DNA from: Micromussa lordhowensis
Lineage: Eukaryota; Cnidaria; Anthozoa; Scleractinia; Lobophylliidae
Assembly: GCA_964020085.1 (NCBI GenBank)
Contig: OZ026604.1
Span: 22,263,732 to 22,327,731, forward strand
DNA length: 64,000 nt
Direction of reading: 5' to 3'
Shown here: positions 9,812 through 22,347 of the stretch, piece after piece
Numbering within the stretch: position 1 is the stretch's first letter
How the letters are laid out: each line of letters opens with the position of its first letter
Program-made: the position numbers and the translations under genes
Notes under the pieces: generated by a model
Databases searched by the model: none
Told to the model about the DNA's origin: nothing
The model's input: the letters and a program-made list of their open reading frames with translations, nothing else

Positions 9812-12051
9812 TGACAGTGTGGCACATATCACTGAAAAATGACAAACATTACCAGAGGAATGCTATTCGATCACACTGCTAATGTTGTTAAACAGAGAAA
9901 TCATTGCAACTTCACTCAGGACCAGAGCAAAAATACTGTGCAACGTTACTATCATATCTATTTGACAGTGTCAGAATATTTCAAGTCAACCTTGCTCTTT
10001 TCAAGAGTACTTGCAAGATTTAACTTGTTGTTGGCAAGTAGAGACAGTCAAGGTGAAAAACTGTGCTTTAAAAGTGCACACAGGTTGCACCAGAAGACAA
10101 GCTTGTGCCTTACCATGGGCAATGAAGAATGCTTTACAACTTCTTACTGTTTCTACATTTGAGTGTACCAAGAATTTTTCACAGTGTACGACCTTGATTT
10201 TTGCTCGTCACTGGTAATGGAAGTGAAAGGTGTTTGAGTGAATGCAAAATCATGAAGACATTTCTCACAACCCTTCTCTTAAATAAACCAAGGATTGCCT
10301 AAAAACCTGACCAGCTATTTTGGATCTGAAAAACTCAAAAAATTATATAAAATGATTACTTAGGAGATAAAATTATCAAGTCTAGAACGAAGAATGAAAT
10401 ATGGTGATATGATAAGATTTACCTTCAAGTAGCGTTCTTAATTCTATTATTAGAATGCAAGTGATCTTTCCTTCAGAATTTGTAAAAGACAAGCTGGAGT
10501 ATTCCTGTAGTATAACTGGACTCCATACACTTCCCCTCATGAGAATTTGCTCAAAATCATAAAACAGCATTTTCTCTTTAGTGGTACCTTTTTAATTCTC
10601 CTGACCTTCTACCTGATTTCTAATAATTATTAATAATAATTTACAGTAATTATTAATAATTATTATTATTGTTATCATGCTGACAAAGTACATTCTGATA
10701 ACTAAAAGACTTGAGGTTTAATAATCTCTGGTCGATTCTTGCTGTTGAAGCGTGCATTTGACTGAGGGAAAGATGACTAGCAATCGCAACTATTTTACAC
10801 ATCTTTAGAAGATTTTTAGACACAGACCATTACACTAAGTAAGTTGCATAGTTTAAGTACATGTATTCTTTAGTAGCAATATCAACTGGCAAACAACAAT
10901 ATGAATAATTTCCTATTAACAAGCAGCAAAATAAATGCTTCTTCTATTTTCAGCATCTGGTTCAATTATCAAAAATTGAAATCGCATTCAACTGGATTTT
11001 ATTAACCAGAGGCATTCACTATTTATTTAAGTCCTTTTTGTTTTCAAAAGAAAATCTTTTAAATTGTTGATAAAAACAACTCTGCCGATGAGTAAAACCT
11101 CATTCTTTTTCTTTAAAATAAGATCTGGAAAAACTCTTTTATTCCTTATTGCACTGAGGATGTGTTAAAAACATTTTTGCAATCTCTATGAGCAGAAGTT
11201 TTCCTTAACCGTCCCTCAAGTAATGGCATTGAGAAATCTTTAAGCACCCACTAAATTAAGGTCTGCTTCTGGCAACAAAAATTCATCTCTAGGACTGTCT
11301 GGTAATCTCACATCCAAGGGAAAGACCATTATTTTTTGAGGAGAAAGTTCCTGCATGGCAAAAACTGCTGAAAAAAAATCATGAAAGGGGAGCCGAGGGG
11401 AGAAAAGATTCAAGCAAGTGCTTTCTACTATCCAGGTCCTGTGTTTGACTTCTTTTAAAAACAATTCTTGCACAAGCCATTGCCCACCACAAAAAGTCAT
11501 GCACAACCCAAAGGTGAGAAAAAATGTCTTGCCCCAGAAAATTGTCCAACCCCCCACCTTCACCTCAAAAAATAATGATCAATCCCTATAAAGCAACATA
11601 TACTTTTATTACAAGCGCTAAGTGTGAGGACCACAGGACACAAAACATGCAGTGGTAATGTTACCTGAAGAAACTTAGTGGGTACTTGCAAAGGTTCCTC
11701 TTCTCCATCGCAAATTAATGTAACAAGGATTAAGGGAAGCTTCTGCTTATTAGTTGGTAAAATATCAGTTGCCTGACTCCCTTAAAAATTTTAAACATAT
11801 TCTTATCACTGAAAAGTTAGGGGGGGACAGCCTGCCAAAATATCAACAATATAACACAAGTGTCTCATTAAATTATTTCTAATCAATTAGTTAATATAAA
11901 TTTCTAAACATATTACACATGGTTACATTAATCTGCTTTGGTGCATAATACATTTTCAGCAACTATTATTGCCTAATTGGCTTCCTACTAAAATAGGCTC
12001 TGTGATAATAAAATTTCAACTCTACAATAATAATTATTAATAATATTAATG

Positions 12052-15000
12052 CTATGAGGTAGGCGTGGTGACATTTGTTGACGTAATCATCGCTGTATTG
12101 CTTTCAATGTTGGCATCAATATTTTCACTTTCTGCATTTGCAGCATTACCAGATGGAGTAAGGTCTTGTGAGCCAGCACCGCCAGCTAAGAATCTGACGC
12201 ACTTCTTTTTCCGCCTGAAACAAATTAGTTCCGACGTGTGAGTCGCACTTCTCAGCAACCATAGCAGGTTCTAACATAGCCTACCAGGTTCTAACATAGC
12301 ATGCGGCCATTCAAATGAAAGCCACTGAGCAGTAATAACAATAACAATGCACTTATACAGCGCTGTTTCCCCAGAGGTTCAACAGCACTTTACAGATTTA
12401 AAATTTCACTAAAAAATTAACTTTAAAAACTTACTTAAATGCAGTATGTAAACTTGAATAAATGTAGAAGTAAAAAGGAAAAAATATCAGCATTCATAGT
12501 AAGCATTCAAGAAAGACACTTTTTGAGCCTGTGTTTACAAGTGTCAACTGATGTAGAATCTTTGACAGATTGTGGTAGAGGATTCCAAAGCAGTGGTGCA
12601 GCAACGGCAAAAGAACGCCCACCATAAGTTTTAAGATTATAAGTTGGATTCCAAAGTAAGTTCTGAGAAAACAAACGACGCAATCTCAAGGGCTGATAAT
12701 GAGTAGGAGGAGCTGGGTTGTGTCGCACTTTAAATGTAATCAGTAGAATTTTAAACTTTCACATGCAGTAGAAAGTGGTTCTAACTTTAAAGTCTGTGGA
12801 TGAAACCCTAGTATGTGACCATTCAAATGAAAGCTACTAGGGAATGTGGTGACATTTTGACCTTGGAAGTGAAAGAGTATTATTGCACAACCAGACAGGA
12901 TGCTGTTTATATTAATTAAATGCAGGTTGCCATCACTGCATCGTTTGTCATGTTTTCATAGCAACTTAACATCAAAATTTCCCATTTATACATCTTGATA
13001 GAGATAGGTATCCAGGGTTTGTACTCTTTTTGGGACTAGACTTCAAGGACTTTTCAAGGACATTCCAGGGCGCAATTCCAATTTTTCAAGCACTCCATCT
13101 AGTAAAAAATGCTATTAGAATGTGATACGAGATGATCGGGTTTAAGGGATAACTGCCAGATTTGTTCAAGTGTCGGTCTTCTTTAGTTCTTCCACTAAGT
13201 GAAAACAGTCAAACAGCAAATTTCAAGGTTTTTCAAGGACCCAATGTACTTTTCACGGACTTTCAAGGCCTTGAATTTTCAAGGCCTTGACTTTGAAGGT
13301 GCATGTGAACCCTGGGTATCACAAGTAGAAACTGATTAGGGAAAAATGACCATGAAAAATAATATTATAACCAAACAAGTTATGACCTACAGCTTACATA
13401 CCTGCACGGTTTACACCATTCGTGTTGCCTATCAAGACCATATCTTGCTCTGCATTTTTTCGGATTTGTAATTTCTGCTAAAAAAGAAAGCAAATAATAT
13501 TTATTATTTAATTATGTTATTCTCCATATATTAAATTTTTCAATGCTGAACAAAATACCACAAAATCAAAAGTTAAAGGGAAAAAATTATGAAGAAATGA
13601 AAGAAAAATGTGGCAGACCTCTAAGCATAACCTTGCTGTTATCTTATATTTTTTTACCTTGAGATTTATCTCTTTTTCTCTTCTTCTTTTTCCCTTGTTG
13701 CGCATAATTATCTCTTGCACTCCAGCCTGGGTATAGCTGCATATGGAGCGCTCGCTCTTTTCGAGCCATTTCGTAATACTTGGCTTGCTCTTGCCTATCA
13801 AGGGCATGCCACTATAGAAAAACAACAACAGAAAACAATCATTTTAACTCAAAGCTATATGTTACTTTTTCATCTGCCCTCATTGACCCAAATGCATTGT
13901 TCTAGAAAATACCCATATCCCGCCCATGGAGGGTTTTTTGGTTTCCACATCCACCTGCCGTCATCCAACCAGAAATTCCAGGTTTTGTTCGAAGTACACA
14001 TGGAAACTATTTCCGAGTCAAAGACGTCTGAAGATAGCCAAAATGTTGGAAGACTTTCCAGGACTTGAAAACAGGTCCTGAATATACATTTTGTTTGCAT
14101 TGAACACTAATCTTTCATTCCTAAAGTTTGTTTGGATCTAGATAAAGACAAGTTGGTTCCCAAAGACAAAATTAATTCCCTTTCTCAATTTGTATCATGT
14201 TGAATGTAATTCTTTTGAAATTCCAATGTTCAAATTTGTACACCATGTACAAGTCCAGAGTTTACTGGTAGCCAAGTCAAATCTGAGCCCAAATCAAATG
14301 ACTGCATCATGCTAAATGAAACATATCACTTTACCTAAACAGTAATAATTATTAATAATAATTATAATGACGCTAAGTGTCAGTGTTATTTAGGATAAAT
14401 GGAGAGACTTCAGGCTAAACAGAGCGCTAATATTTAGTTCACTGCAAGTGTCATTTAGGCTAACTGCTATGCTATTTAGGCAAACTGAAGTGTTAAATTA
14501 TATTAGTTTGGAGTAATTCTTGTATTTAGTCACTCACAAAACTATAATTACATGTTCAAAACCACTAGAAGAAGGGTTCATTGCCATTACCAAGTCAGTG
14601 ATGACCCAGACATTTGATTGACATCCAACTCTGGCTAACGCGGAAAACTGAGAAAGCTGATTTACTCAAGAAGTCCACATACATGAGATGACATAATGTA
14701 TGGTGAATGAGATGTTCAATTAATCATGATGGGGTTTAGTGTGTAACCACTGAAGTGAAAGTTATGTATAGAAGCACCTTTATAAGGTGGTTACTTCTAT
14801 CACACAAGGTGGCTGAAAACTTAACAGTAACTCTTGATATTCTTAGGAATGGAAAGGTTTAATCCTAACAGTGTGACTGTTAAAAGTATGAACGTTTAGC
14901 TAAAGCAAAGAAGAAAATAGCACAAGCCTTTCATTGGTTACACAGGTTATTACAACTTTTGCTCTTTTGAAAATGAAAAATGTTTTAGGTTGCTGTTAAG

Positions 15001-18000
15001 TTTTTGGTAATGAAATTAAAAACTACTGCAGAACACGATTCTTTTTTTCTTGTCGACAATCAACATTGCTACAACTTGTCTCCAACAATCTTCATCTTAT
15101 TCATTCAAGATTGCTGGAACAACTGTGTAACAACTTGTCAGTCAACACAACTGAGATACGAGGCAAAAGTGTGTTATAACCTCGGCGAATCAAGGTTCAG
15201 GCATGCAGCTGAAGGTGAATGCATTTTTGGATGTGTACGGAAAGAAACACCATGTCCTACAGTAATCTATAATTTGGCATTACCCTCTTTCCAAGAATCT
15301 GGTTGATTGCGGCGCTTTCTTTCAAAGTACACTCTGACACGACTTTCGAGCGCATGTCCTTCATATACAACATGAATGCATTTAGAGGTTTCTTGACGTG
15401 GCCTTTCAAGTGTCCGTCTATTCCACTTACTGCGGTATCCAATCCTGGATGATCAGGCAATGCTGGAATACTCTGTGACGTTAATAAACTAAAGAAAGAA
15501 AAAATATCATCTTAGAACATAACTACGACAATATAAAATGAAACAACTGAGATAATTTTTATTTGGGGCTTGCATTGAAGACCACAATTATGAGTTAAAA
15601 ACAGACATGAGCAGTTTCCAAATCTAACTCGAGGTACTGCAGGTTGAGTGCAGTCAAGGGGAAGACACAAGACAACAATATATTTCAAATGACACTATAA
15701 GAGCTTTACCTTCCTGATCCACACGTTGGTGGGGCACGGCTGATGACTGTCTGGTTAGGTGGTGGTGGTGGACAGCAAACCCCTCGGGGATCTGCTGTTA
15801 TTGTTGGATGGCTTAGTCTCTGAATGCCCGCTGATGTTGGTCCGACTTGGCTTGGGTAGTTGGGGGGATATTGAGATGAAGGTTGACCAATTATTGGCGA
15901 ATGAGGTTGCCTGAAAAGCCAAAAAGAACGTTGTAAGACTTCCAGATGTGGAAACCTTTTAAATACGAAATTTAGTATTTCCAATTAGAATGCGTCTAGT
16001 CTGAAGGCTAGTGTACTACACTCCTTATTGTTCACAGTCCAAGTTTGAGCCCAAGCTGTGAGTGTATTTTTCTTAGCCAAGACACTATCCTCACAGTGAC
16101 ACTTCCCTCTCTTCTGCAAATTTTGAGCAGGAGGGTGATCCAGCCATGGACAAGCCTTCCACCCTGGAAAGGTAGGTAAAGTCAGGCTGATGCTTCTCTC
16201 CAGTTTCAGTGGCATGAAGCGTCCTGGAGTATTTCTTACCCACAGCATTAAATTTGCTGGTACCCAATCTTTACACCTGGGTGAAGACAGTATAACTGTG
16301 ACAGCAAAGTATCTTGCCCAAGAACACAACACAATATCACTAACCAGGGCTTGAACCCGGACTGCTCAATCCAGAAGTGAGTGCACTACCCGAGGCAACC
16401 GTGCCTCCCTTCCACCCAGGAGGGGGTAAGAAATACTCCTAGCCACACTGAATTGCTGCAGAAACTGGAGATCAGCACAGGTCTCAACTTAAACTTCACT
16501 TTATTTGCACTTACATTTTGAAATTAAAATATTAGCTTGGAAAAAAAGATACATATATAATATATTAGTTTGTGCATGGAGGCTAATAGAACTGTGGGGT
16601 TATTGAGTTAGCCTCCATCTCGTTTGAGTGAACATAAAAAACATCTAATGGGTGACAAGGCTTGAAGAAAGACTAACTTTACCACTCTAAAAATATTATA
16701 ATCAAGAGTAGATTCCCGACGATGTCTGGTGTCCTTCACCAGGCTACAAAATGAGAAGTCATTTTTCCCCAATGATCAACACAAAGATAAAAATATCTTT
16801 TTTTCTTAAAACTTCATTGTAACAGTGTTAATTCAAAACTCTAATTAAGCCAAAACCAGGGATTTCATTAATGTTTTCAGCAGGAGGGCAACTGGTTTTC
16901 ACAGGCCGGAAAAATAATTGTCCTCACAGCCGGTCAATTTGCCGGTGTCCGGCCCTTGATGAAACCCTTGCAAAAAGAAGGTGCATAAAACAATATCACT
17001 ACTAAAGAAAGTAATGAAGATCACAAAGTCTACTTACCATATAGGAGGGTCATTATGATAATGATATCGTCGACTATCGGGACCTTTCACTCCAGGGTAC
17101 ATGGCATATTGATACTGAGGGGCAGTAGTGTAAGGATGATGATGAGCAGGATGGAAGAGACCTGCTGGTCTTGAGCCATGGCCACGCTGTAAAACATGTT
17201 TCATATCATCTTGAGGTGTTTGCGGAGGGCCTCCTCTAGAGTAACTGGGGTGAGACCCAGAGTTTAAATGTTCATTATAACGATCAGGAAATGAGAGAAG
17301 CTGAGCAATAGGTGCGGAGCTTGCATCAGGTGGCCGTTTAGAATCCTGCACATGAGAATTGAAAAAGACATCACCTTACAGTCTTATAATACACAGTACC
17401 CTTGCAGATGAGGTCAAAGACTTTATTTTACATTACAAAGTTCTGAACGACCCTTAGTAATAATTCAATTTATTATATTATTATGAGCTAGCAAGGTGAA
17501 CCAAATCCTGTGCCATGATTGGCACCCAAGTGGGCAAGGGCACTATCTTACCCACTTGCTATCTTACGTGCTGTGTCCCGTGAGCAAAATTTCTTCTCTA
17601 TCCCATATAATAAATCCTTTATTGACCAATTTTGTTTGATCAAGATGGCTGGATATTGGTCCATAAACACACACAATAAGGAGGCCAATATCTAGCCATA
17701 TTGACCAAACAAGATTGGTCAATAACCTATATCTAATGAAAAGGGAGCTGCAAGGTTGGAACTTATTGGAGACAAGGCACTTATTACGTATGGGTAGCTA
17801 TTTTCTTTTTTGACCTAAATATCTGAAATTAAAGTTGGAGATCTTTTATTTTATAAGAACTGTGCAGTCACATACAAATACCAGTCAAGACCAGTTCTTT
17901 TGCAAGGCAATTCATGTGAGCAGTTCAAAAGGACGATAAAAAACAGCTGATCTCAATCTGTTCTGATGATGCAGTAATTGAAACACGGTGAGTAAAAGTC

Positions 18001-21000
18001 ATTGACCAAGTGAGGTCAAGATGGCTGAGTAATGGCCAAGTCCTTCTTTTGCATGTTTATGTCAGGAGATGGAGTCAAGGTCCATAAACAAGCAAAGAAA
18101 GAACAAGGCCAATATCTAGCCATCTTGACCGAACAAGCTTGGCGAGCAAAGAATTTATTATATGGTTTCTGCTTCGGCTTCAGGGAAATTTTTCTTGTGG
18201 GACACTGCGTATAATCCTGAGCGGGAAAGATAGATAGCCTGCTTGGGTAGCTAATCACAGCACAGGATTTTGGTTCAACTTGCCGAGCTAGCAATATAAT
18301 AAGGGTGCTTGTTGCTTACTGACAATGTCAAGCTTTTCCACATTTTTCTTTTCAAACAAAAATAAGCCTCGCCACTCAATTTACTAAGCTGAATTTAGTG
18401 AATATGCAAAGATTTCTTTGGAAATATGGGATCCTCAACTTGTCATTTCTTACAAAGAAATCTATACCATGGAGCCAGTGCTTTGCACCCTGTCATACAT
18501 TTCTTTGTAAAAATAGGCAAGTTCTAGATCCAATATTCCCTTGAGTTTTCAAGGGATTCTTATGAAACTTTACATGAATACTAACTCAGCACGATAAATT
18601 GATGTATGAAGGTAGTTTTAGTTTATGCGATAAATAAAAAATATTGTTGATATTGTGCGACATCACTGAAGAGGCCCATTAGAATAGGGGCGCTTTTTCA
18701 ACGAGTGTACTTATCTCTATATTAAAGCTCATTAGAATAACAGTGCTTGTTAAGAAAAGAGTGGGGCACTTATATATTAGAGAAGGTTTTGCGTTTCGGA
18801 AGGAGGACACTGAATCAAATCAATTAGGTTTACAATGGGTCCTAAGTCATGTTGTACAGGACTAGTGTAAACACACTTATCACGTATTGTGTTGTTCCAG
18901 AAAGTGCTCCTTGCCCTATTTCATCAAGGCTTGAAAAAACTTGAATTTAAACTTGCCTTTGGACAAGTTTTGCTTGTCCTGGCAGTCGGAGGACTTGCCT
19001 GATCCTTTACCCATCAGGCAAGTGAGAATGAAAGGTAACTTGCCCAGCAGGACAATCTACCAGTCACAGATGACTGGACGGCACTTTTCCAAGCCCTGTG
19101 TCATGCAAAGTTTTTGGGTTTAAATTTATCATTTCATCTCTCAGGAAATTTCAGTTTAGCTTCATACCTTCTCTAAATACTTTATTTTTTTGACTACCAA
19201 GAGTTGTCAAAAATAGCCTGCAGCTTGTGAAAATAGACCTCTACTTCATGTACTACTTGGCTAGTCAGAAACACAAGCTGCTCCAAAACCCTTTGAATTT
19301 ATGGATATTACCTCAAACTGAACATTTGGCATTATTTTGTAAGAGGAATAGACAAAAGCATCTTGCTGTTTACACATACAGCCAGCTGAGGCAAACACTT
19401 GATAAAGTTTGAGAGACTTGAAAAGTTCTTAAATTTTACTTGTGTTTACATAATTTTTTTAATTCTCCTAAACCTCCTATCGGGCAATGTAAACAGGGCT
19501 ACCATTAAATGTTAATTGACCTTAGTTGCTCATACTTCTGGTTACACTCAAGTCTTTTCAGAGCTTTCTCCTGTAATAACAGGGTATTCTATTCCTTTGG
19601 ATGATGCTATCAGGGACGATCGCAGTAGGTGGGCTTCTATTAAAAAAATTTAGAACCATCTGACAAAAATTGAAGACACTCGGTAAATTGCTGTTTTTGC
19701 TCAAATAGCTGTCAAAGCAACGACACCAGTGGCCTTCTAATGAAACAACGGCTTTGAAGGGAAGCTTCAATAACTCTTTAAATACGAGTTACGGCATTGT
19801 TGTTTTTCAGCTGCAGAGGGTAAACATTTACAGCATCCTTTATGAATTTATCCAAAAGAGGTAATCACAAACTTACTTAAAATTCTGAGTAAATTACAAA
19901 TTTTGACTGGCTTCCACAAATAGCATCTATATGAAGAATTAAGAGCCCCTCGATAATGGCAAAAACTTGAACTTGTTGTTTACCCAACAGAACCACAGGC
20001 AAAAGTAGCAAAATTTGAATGCTCTTTTTTCTGGACAATTTTTAGTTTTCATAGCTCAAAGATAAATTTTGCACAACATAGGCAACATCAAAAGTCACTC
20101 AACAAATACATGTATTAAAAGTTAAGTTAGGTCGTGTTATGAGAGACAGGCAAAATTCTTTTTTTTTATTATTAAACATTTTCAGCATCATTCCCGATGA
20201 AATTAAACAGACCGATTGAACGTTCGAAAGTTGTCGGTTTTTTCTTTGTAGTCTAAATGCACTTCATAATGTCAAAACGAGAGACAACTTATAATCACAG
20301 GAAAGGTTAGTAAATTTACCAGTCTGGTCAGTGAAGAGTCAATATCAAATTGCCCGTTAAAATAACTTAGGCTCACAATTTGGGCAGTTATGCGTTTTTT
20401 TTAAAACAAGAAGTTCATGTGACAATTTCGTTATCGGAAGCTTGCTGTCGATTAATGAACTCTACCATCTGCGGTTTCAAATGTAATTTACTGGTGAAAA
20501 ATGGACTGAAATCAGTGGATGTGAAAGCGAATGGCTTCGTTTCAATACACCGAAAATTAAAGAAAATTAATCGCCCAGTTAAGCACAATACAAGCCCATC
20601 TGCACCAGTTCCCATATGGCTTAAAAGCCACTAAAACGCGCAAATGGTCAGCCTTGTAAATTCTTAACCCTTCTTTAATGGGAGGCAAAACAGCAGATGA
20701 TATCTTTTCGTTTCAAAATAGGTGTTTGGTGATTTTTCAATTAACCCCTTTAACACTCTCTTCTCTTGCAGGTCCATCAAGTGGAAAAGTGTTCAACCTC
20801 TCTACGGAAGTCCGCGCAAAATTGTTCACTTCCAAGTGTAATTTTCCCCACTTCTCTTCGAAAGACAAAAGAATCGCTGTTTACAGATAAATAGAAAGGC
20901 AGCATTTTTACCATGTTCCAAATTCGCTTTCTGAGATACCCCAAAACTTTTTTCTAATAGCTTAACCGGAAATGCGATTTGAAAGTGCTTTTTGGCACCG

Positions 21001-22347
21001 TGTTTACACGAACGCGCGCGAATGACAACAGCACTCTCCAAAGTATTTTTTCCCGCGAAATCAAACGTTCTCGAGTTTGAAATCTCCCTTGGTAAAGTCA
21101 CGTCAACAAACGATTCGTATCATTCTCCAATTTTCCACACCACTGAATCAAGTCAATCACTGTCTAAATGGTTCATACAACGGGAAAAACGCACCTCCAA
21201 ATTGTAAACCTCGACGAGAGCTGCTCTCTTTACAAATACAAGCAAAACCTGCAGCCACTTTTCCGGCAAAATGCGTGCGGCACATTTCAGATTATGCTTC
21301 GCGTACACGTTCACTGCAACTTCACTATTTTAGGTGCGTTGAAAATAACCAGAAAACACCTCGGCTACGATATGGACAATGAACGAAAAGATAACAGAAC
21401 CAAGAGGGAAATTAGAATTAACCCCACACTGAAACTTGCTCTGAACAAAAAATAGCTCTGCTCTCCATCACTTTAAGCTGGTCGGCGAACTTTGCTTCGA
21501 AAACCTTGAGCTATGACAGTGAAATCGGATCCCAAGATATAATTACAAGTGTTAAAAAGCCTTTACTTACTATCTATCCCTCCGGTTTACCACTAAGGCA
21601 ACCGGAGAAACAGTGGCCAAGGGAAAAACCATGAAATTCACCAACGCTTTGGAGAGACTTTCGCGCGATTTGCTCCTAACTATTCCCAGCTCTATCCTCG
21701 AAACTGTCGACATCAAAACAAGTTTTGTTGCCGCAATTTCTCTAAAACCTAGACAATGTATATATTTTTCAAGGCCACTTGGGGTTACTGGCGGCACCCT
21801 TTGATTATTTATACCGCGAAGCGAGAAATTTTAAAAACGGAACAAATAACATACTCCGGCGAGATACACGTTAGTGAAACCAGGACAAATTTTCTATCAA
21901 GTGTTCTGAACTGCTAGCTGCTGGCGGGAAGCGACACCAAAAATTAGGTCGGCATATTCCTTTCGGTAAAAAAATAAGAGTTTATTTACTATTTTCCCAA
22001 ACAATATGATTCTGTATTCGACACTTTGAGCTCGCCGCTTTCTAACAGTCCGACCCAACGACCAAGTCGCTTGCTCCAAGACCGAAGCGCCAAGCACAAT
22101 AGAAGTCTACCAACTTGGGCGAAACAATTACATCTGACCGAACATGGCTTGCCAGGAGAGTTAAAAAATGGAAAGGGTTACTCACCTCCGAATTTTCGGT
22201 CTCTTTTTTGATCAAGTCTGACTTGATATCGTTCACGAGGTCCAAATGCGCACCGTTCTCCGAATCTTCACCGTCTTCCTGCTTGTATTCCTTCACTTCG
22301 TCATCGGCGCCGAGATCTTCCGTAGAGCTGTTGGGTAGTTGAGGCAT
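12052..22347 (-). CDS. TCF: TCF/LEF transcription factor with C-clamp (422 aa)
   Basis: DNA-binding effector of canonical Wnt signalling; it binds beta-catenin in the nucleus. Seven minus-strand exons join in frame: 22186-22347, 17038-17345, 15710-15910, 15284-15488, 13658-13811, 13402-13477, 12052-12214 (TAG). All introns are GT-AG. N-terminus [17 protein letters not shown]... is the beta-catenin-binding motif (about 1-54). A Pro/Gly-rich middle follows. The HMG box spans about 254-324 ([20 protein letters not shown]... to [13 protein letters not shown]), with the basic tail [10 protein letters not shown] at 332-341. The C-clamp has C352, C365, C368 and C374 ([10 protein letters not shown]... 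[14 protein letters not shown]). The start was placed at the ATG encoding MPQL; upstream in-frame codons include a GTG but no ATG nearby. The first intron is 4.8 kb and carries several repeats. A single TCF gene is usual in cnidarians; which vertebrate paralogue it resembles most cannot be said. Confidence 0.96.
12335..12728 (-). mobile_element. LINE 3' fragment (CR1/L2-like)
   Basis: Minus strand encodes the typical C-terminal end of a non-LTR reverse transcriptase ORF ([20 protein letters not shown] then a KHRLKKCL segment and stop at 12507-12690). It is followed by a 3' tail with AGCGCTGTATAAGTGCATTG and a short TTATTG repeat. 5'-truncated insertion in TCF intron 6. The RT core is absent. 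Confidence 0.75.
13009..13319. mobile_element. MITE-like element with GTATCCAGGGTTT ends
   Basis: Short terminal inverted repeats (GTATCCAGGGTTT / GAACCCTGGGTAT) enclose a sequence dense in CAAGGACTTTTCAAGG-type internal repeats. Lies in TCF intron 6. Similar wording occurs near 50870-50940 and 60095-60165. Confidence 0.5.
16165..16410 (-). mobile_element. tRNA-derived SINE copy in TCF intron 2
   Basis: Minus strand carries a tRNA-like head with box B GGTTCAAGCCC (near 16347-16357) and box A near 16385-16405, followed by the shared body (CTTGGGCAAGATACTTTGC, GGTGTAAAGATTGGGTACC) and tail. Same family as 37396-37690, 42745-43027 and 58991-59305. A second tail-only fragment in the opposite orientation lies at about 16417-16480. 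Confidence 0.8.
16856..16972. repeat. Short dispersed repeat (GCCGGTCAATTTGCCGG)
   Basis: Contains ATGTTTTCAGCAGGAGGGCA, TGGTTTTCACAGGCCGG and GCCGGTCAATTTGCCGG and ends CCCTTGATGAAACCCTTGC. A diverged copy lies at 63226-63407. Ends are weakly inverted (AGGGATTTCATTAATG / CTTGATGAAACCC). Confidence 0.6.
17475..18302. repeat. Large foldback structure in TCF intron 1
   Basis: A left arm (from about 17475, TATTATGAGCTAGCAAGGTG, through ACAAATCC-like and CCCATATAATAAATCC blocks to TTGATCAAGATGGCTGG at 17650) reappears inverted in a right arm (about 18119-18302: CCATCTTGACCGAACAAGCT to GCCGAGCTAGCAATATAATA). Smaller inverted repeats lie inside (17618-17725 and 18000-18130). Likely a pair of related elements inserted in opposite orientation. 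Confidence 0.65.
18925..19101. mobile_element. MITE-like element, CAAGGCTTGAAAA ends
   Basis: Begins CAAGGCTTGAAAAAACTTG and ends CTTTTCCAAGCCCTGTG (inverted). The interior repeats ACTTGCCT/GGACAAG-type words. Lies in TCF intron 1. Confidence 0.5.

Larger units (their letters stand above)
9154..12051. other. 3' flank of TCF, no further gene seen
   Basis: Probably contains the TCF 3' untranslated region. An AATAAA on the minus strand at 11605-11610, about 440 bp past the TCF stop, is a possible polyadenylation signal. Open frames near 9839-10162 and 11240-11563 (107 codons each) have no recognisable domains. Confidence 0.35.

Noticed and set aside
9839..10217. Plus-strand open frame of 107 codons
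   Set aside because: No domain, no family resemblance, low-complexity AT-rich surroundings and no splice partners.
11240..11563. Minus-strand open frame of 107 codons downstream of TCF
   Set aside because: Sequence rich in hydrophobic and Trp/Phe codons without any recognisable motif; more likely 3' UTR or repeat.
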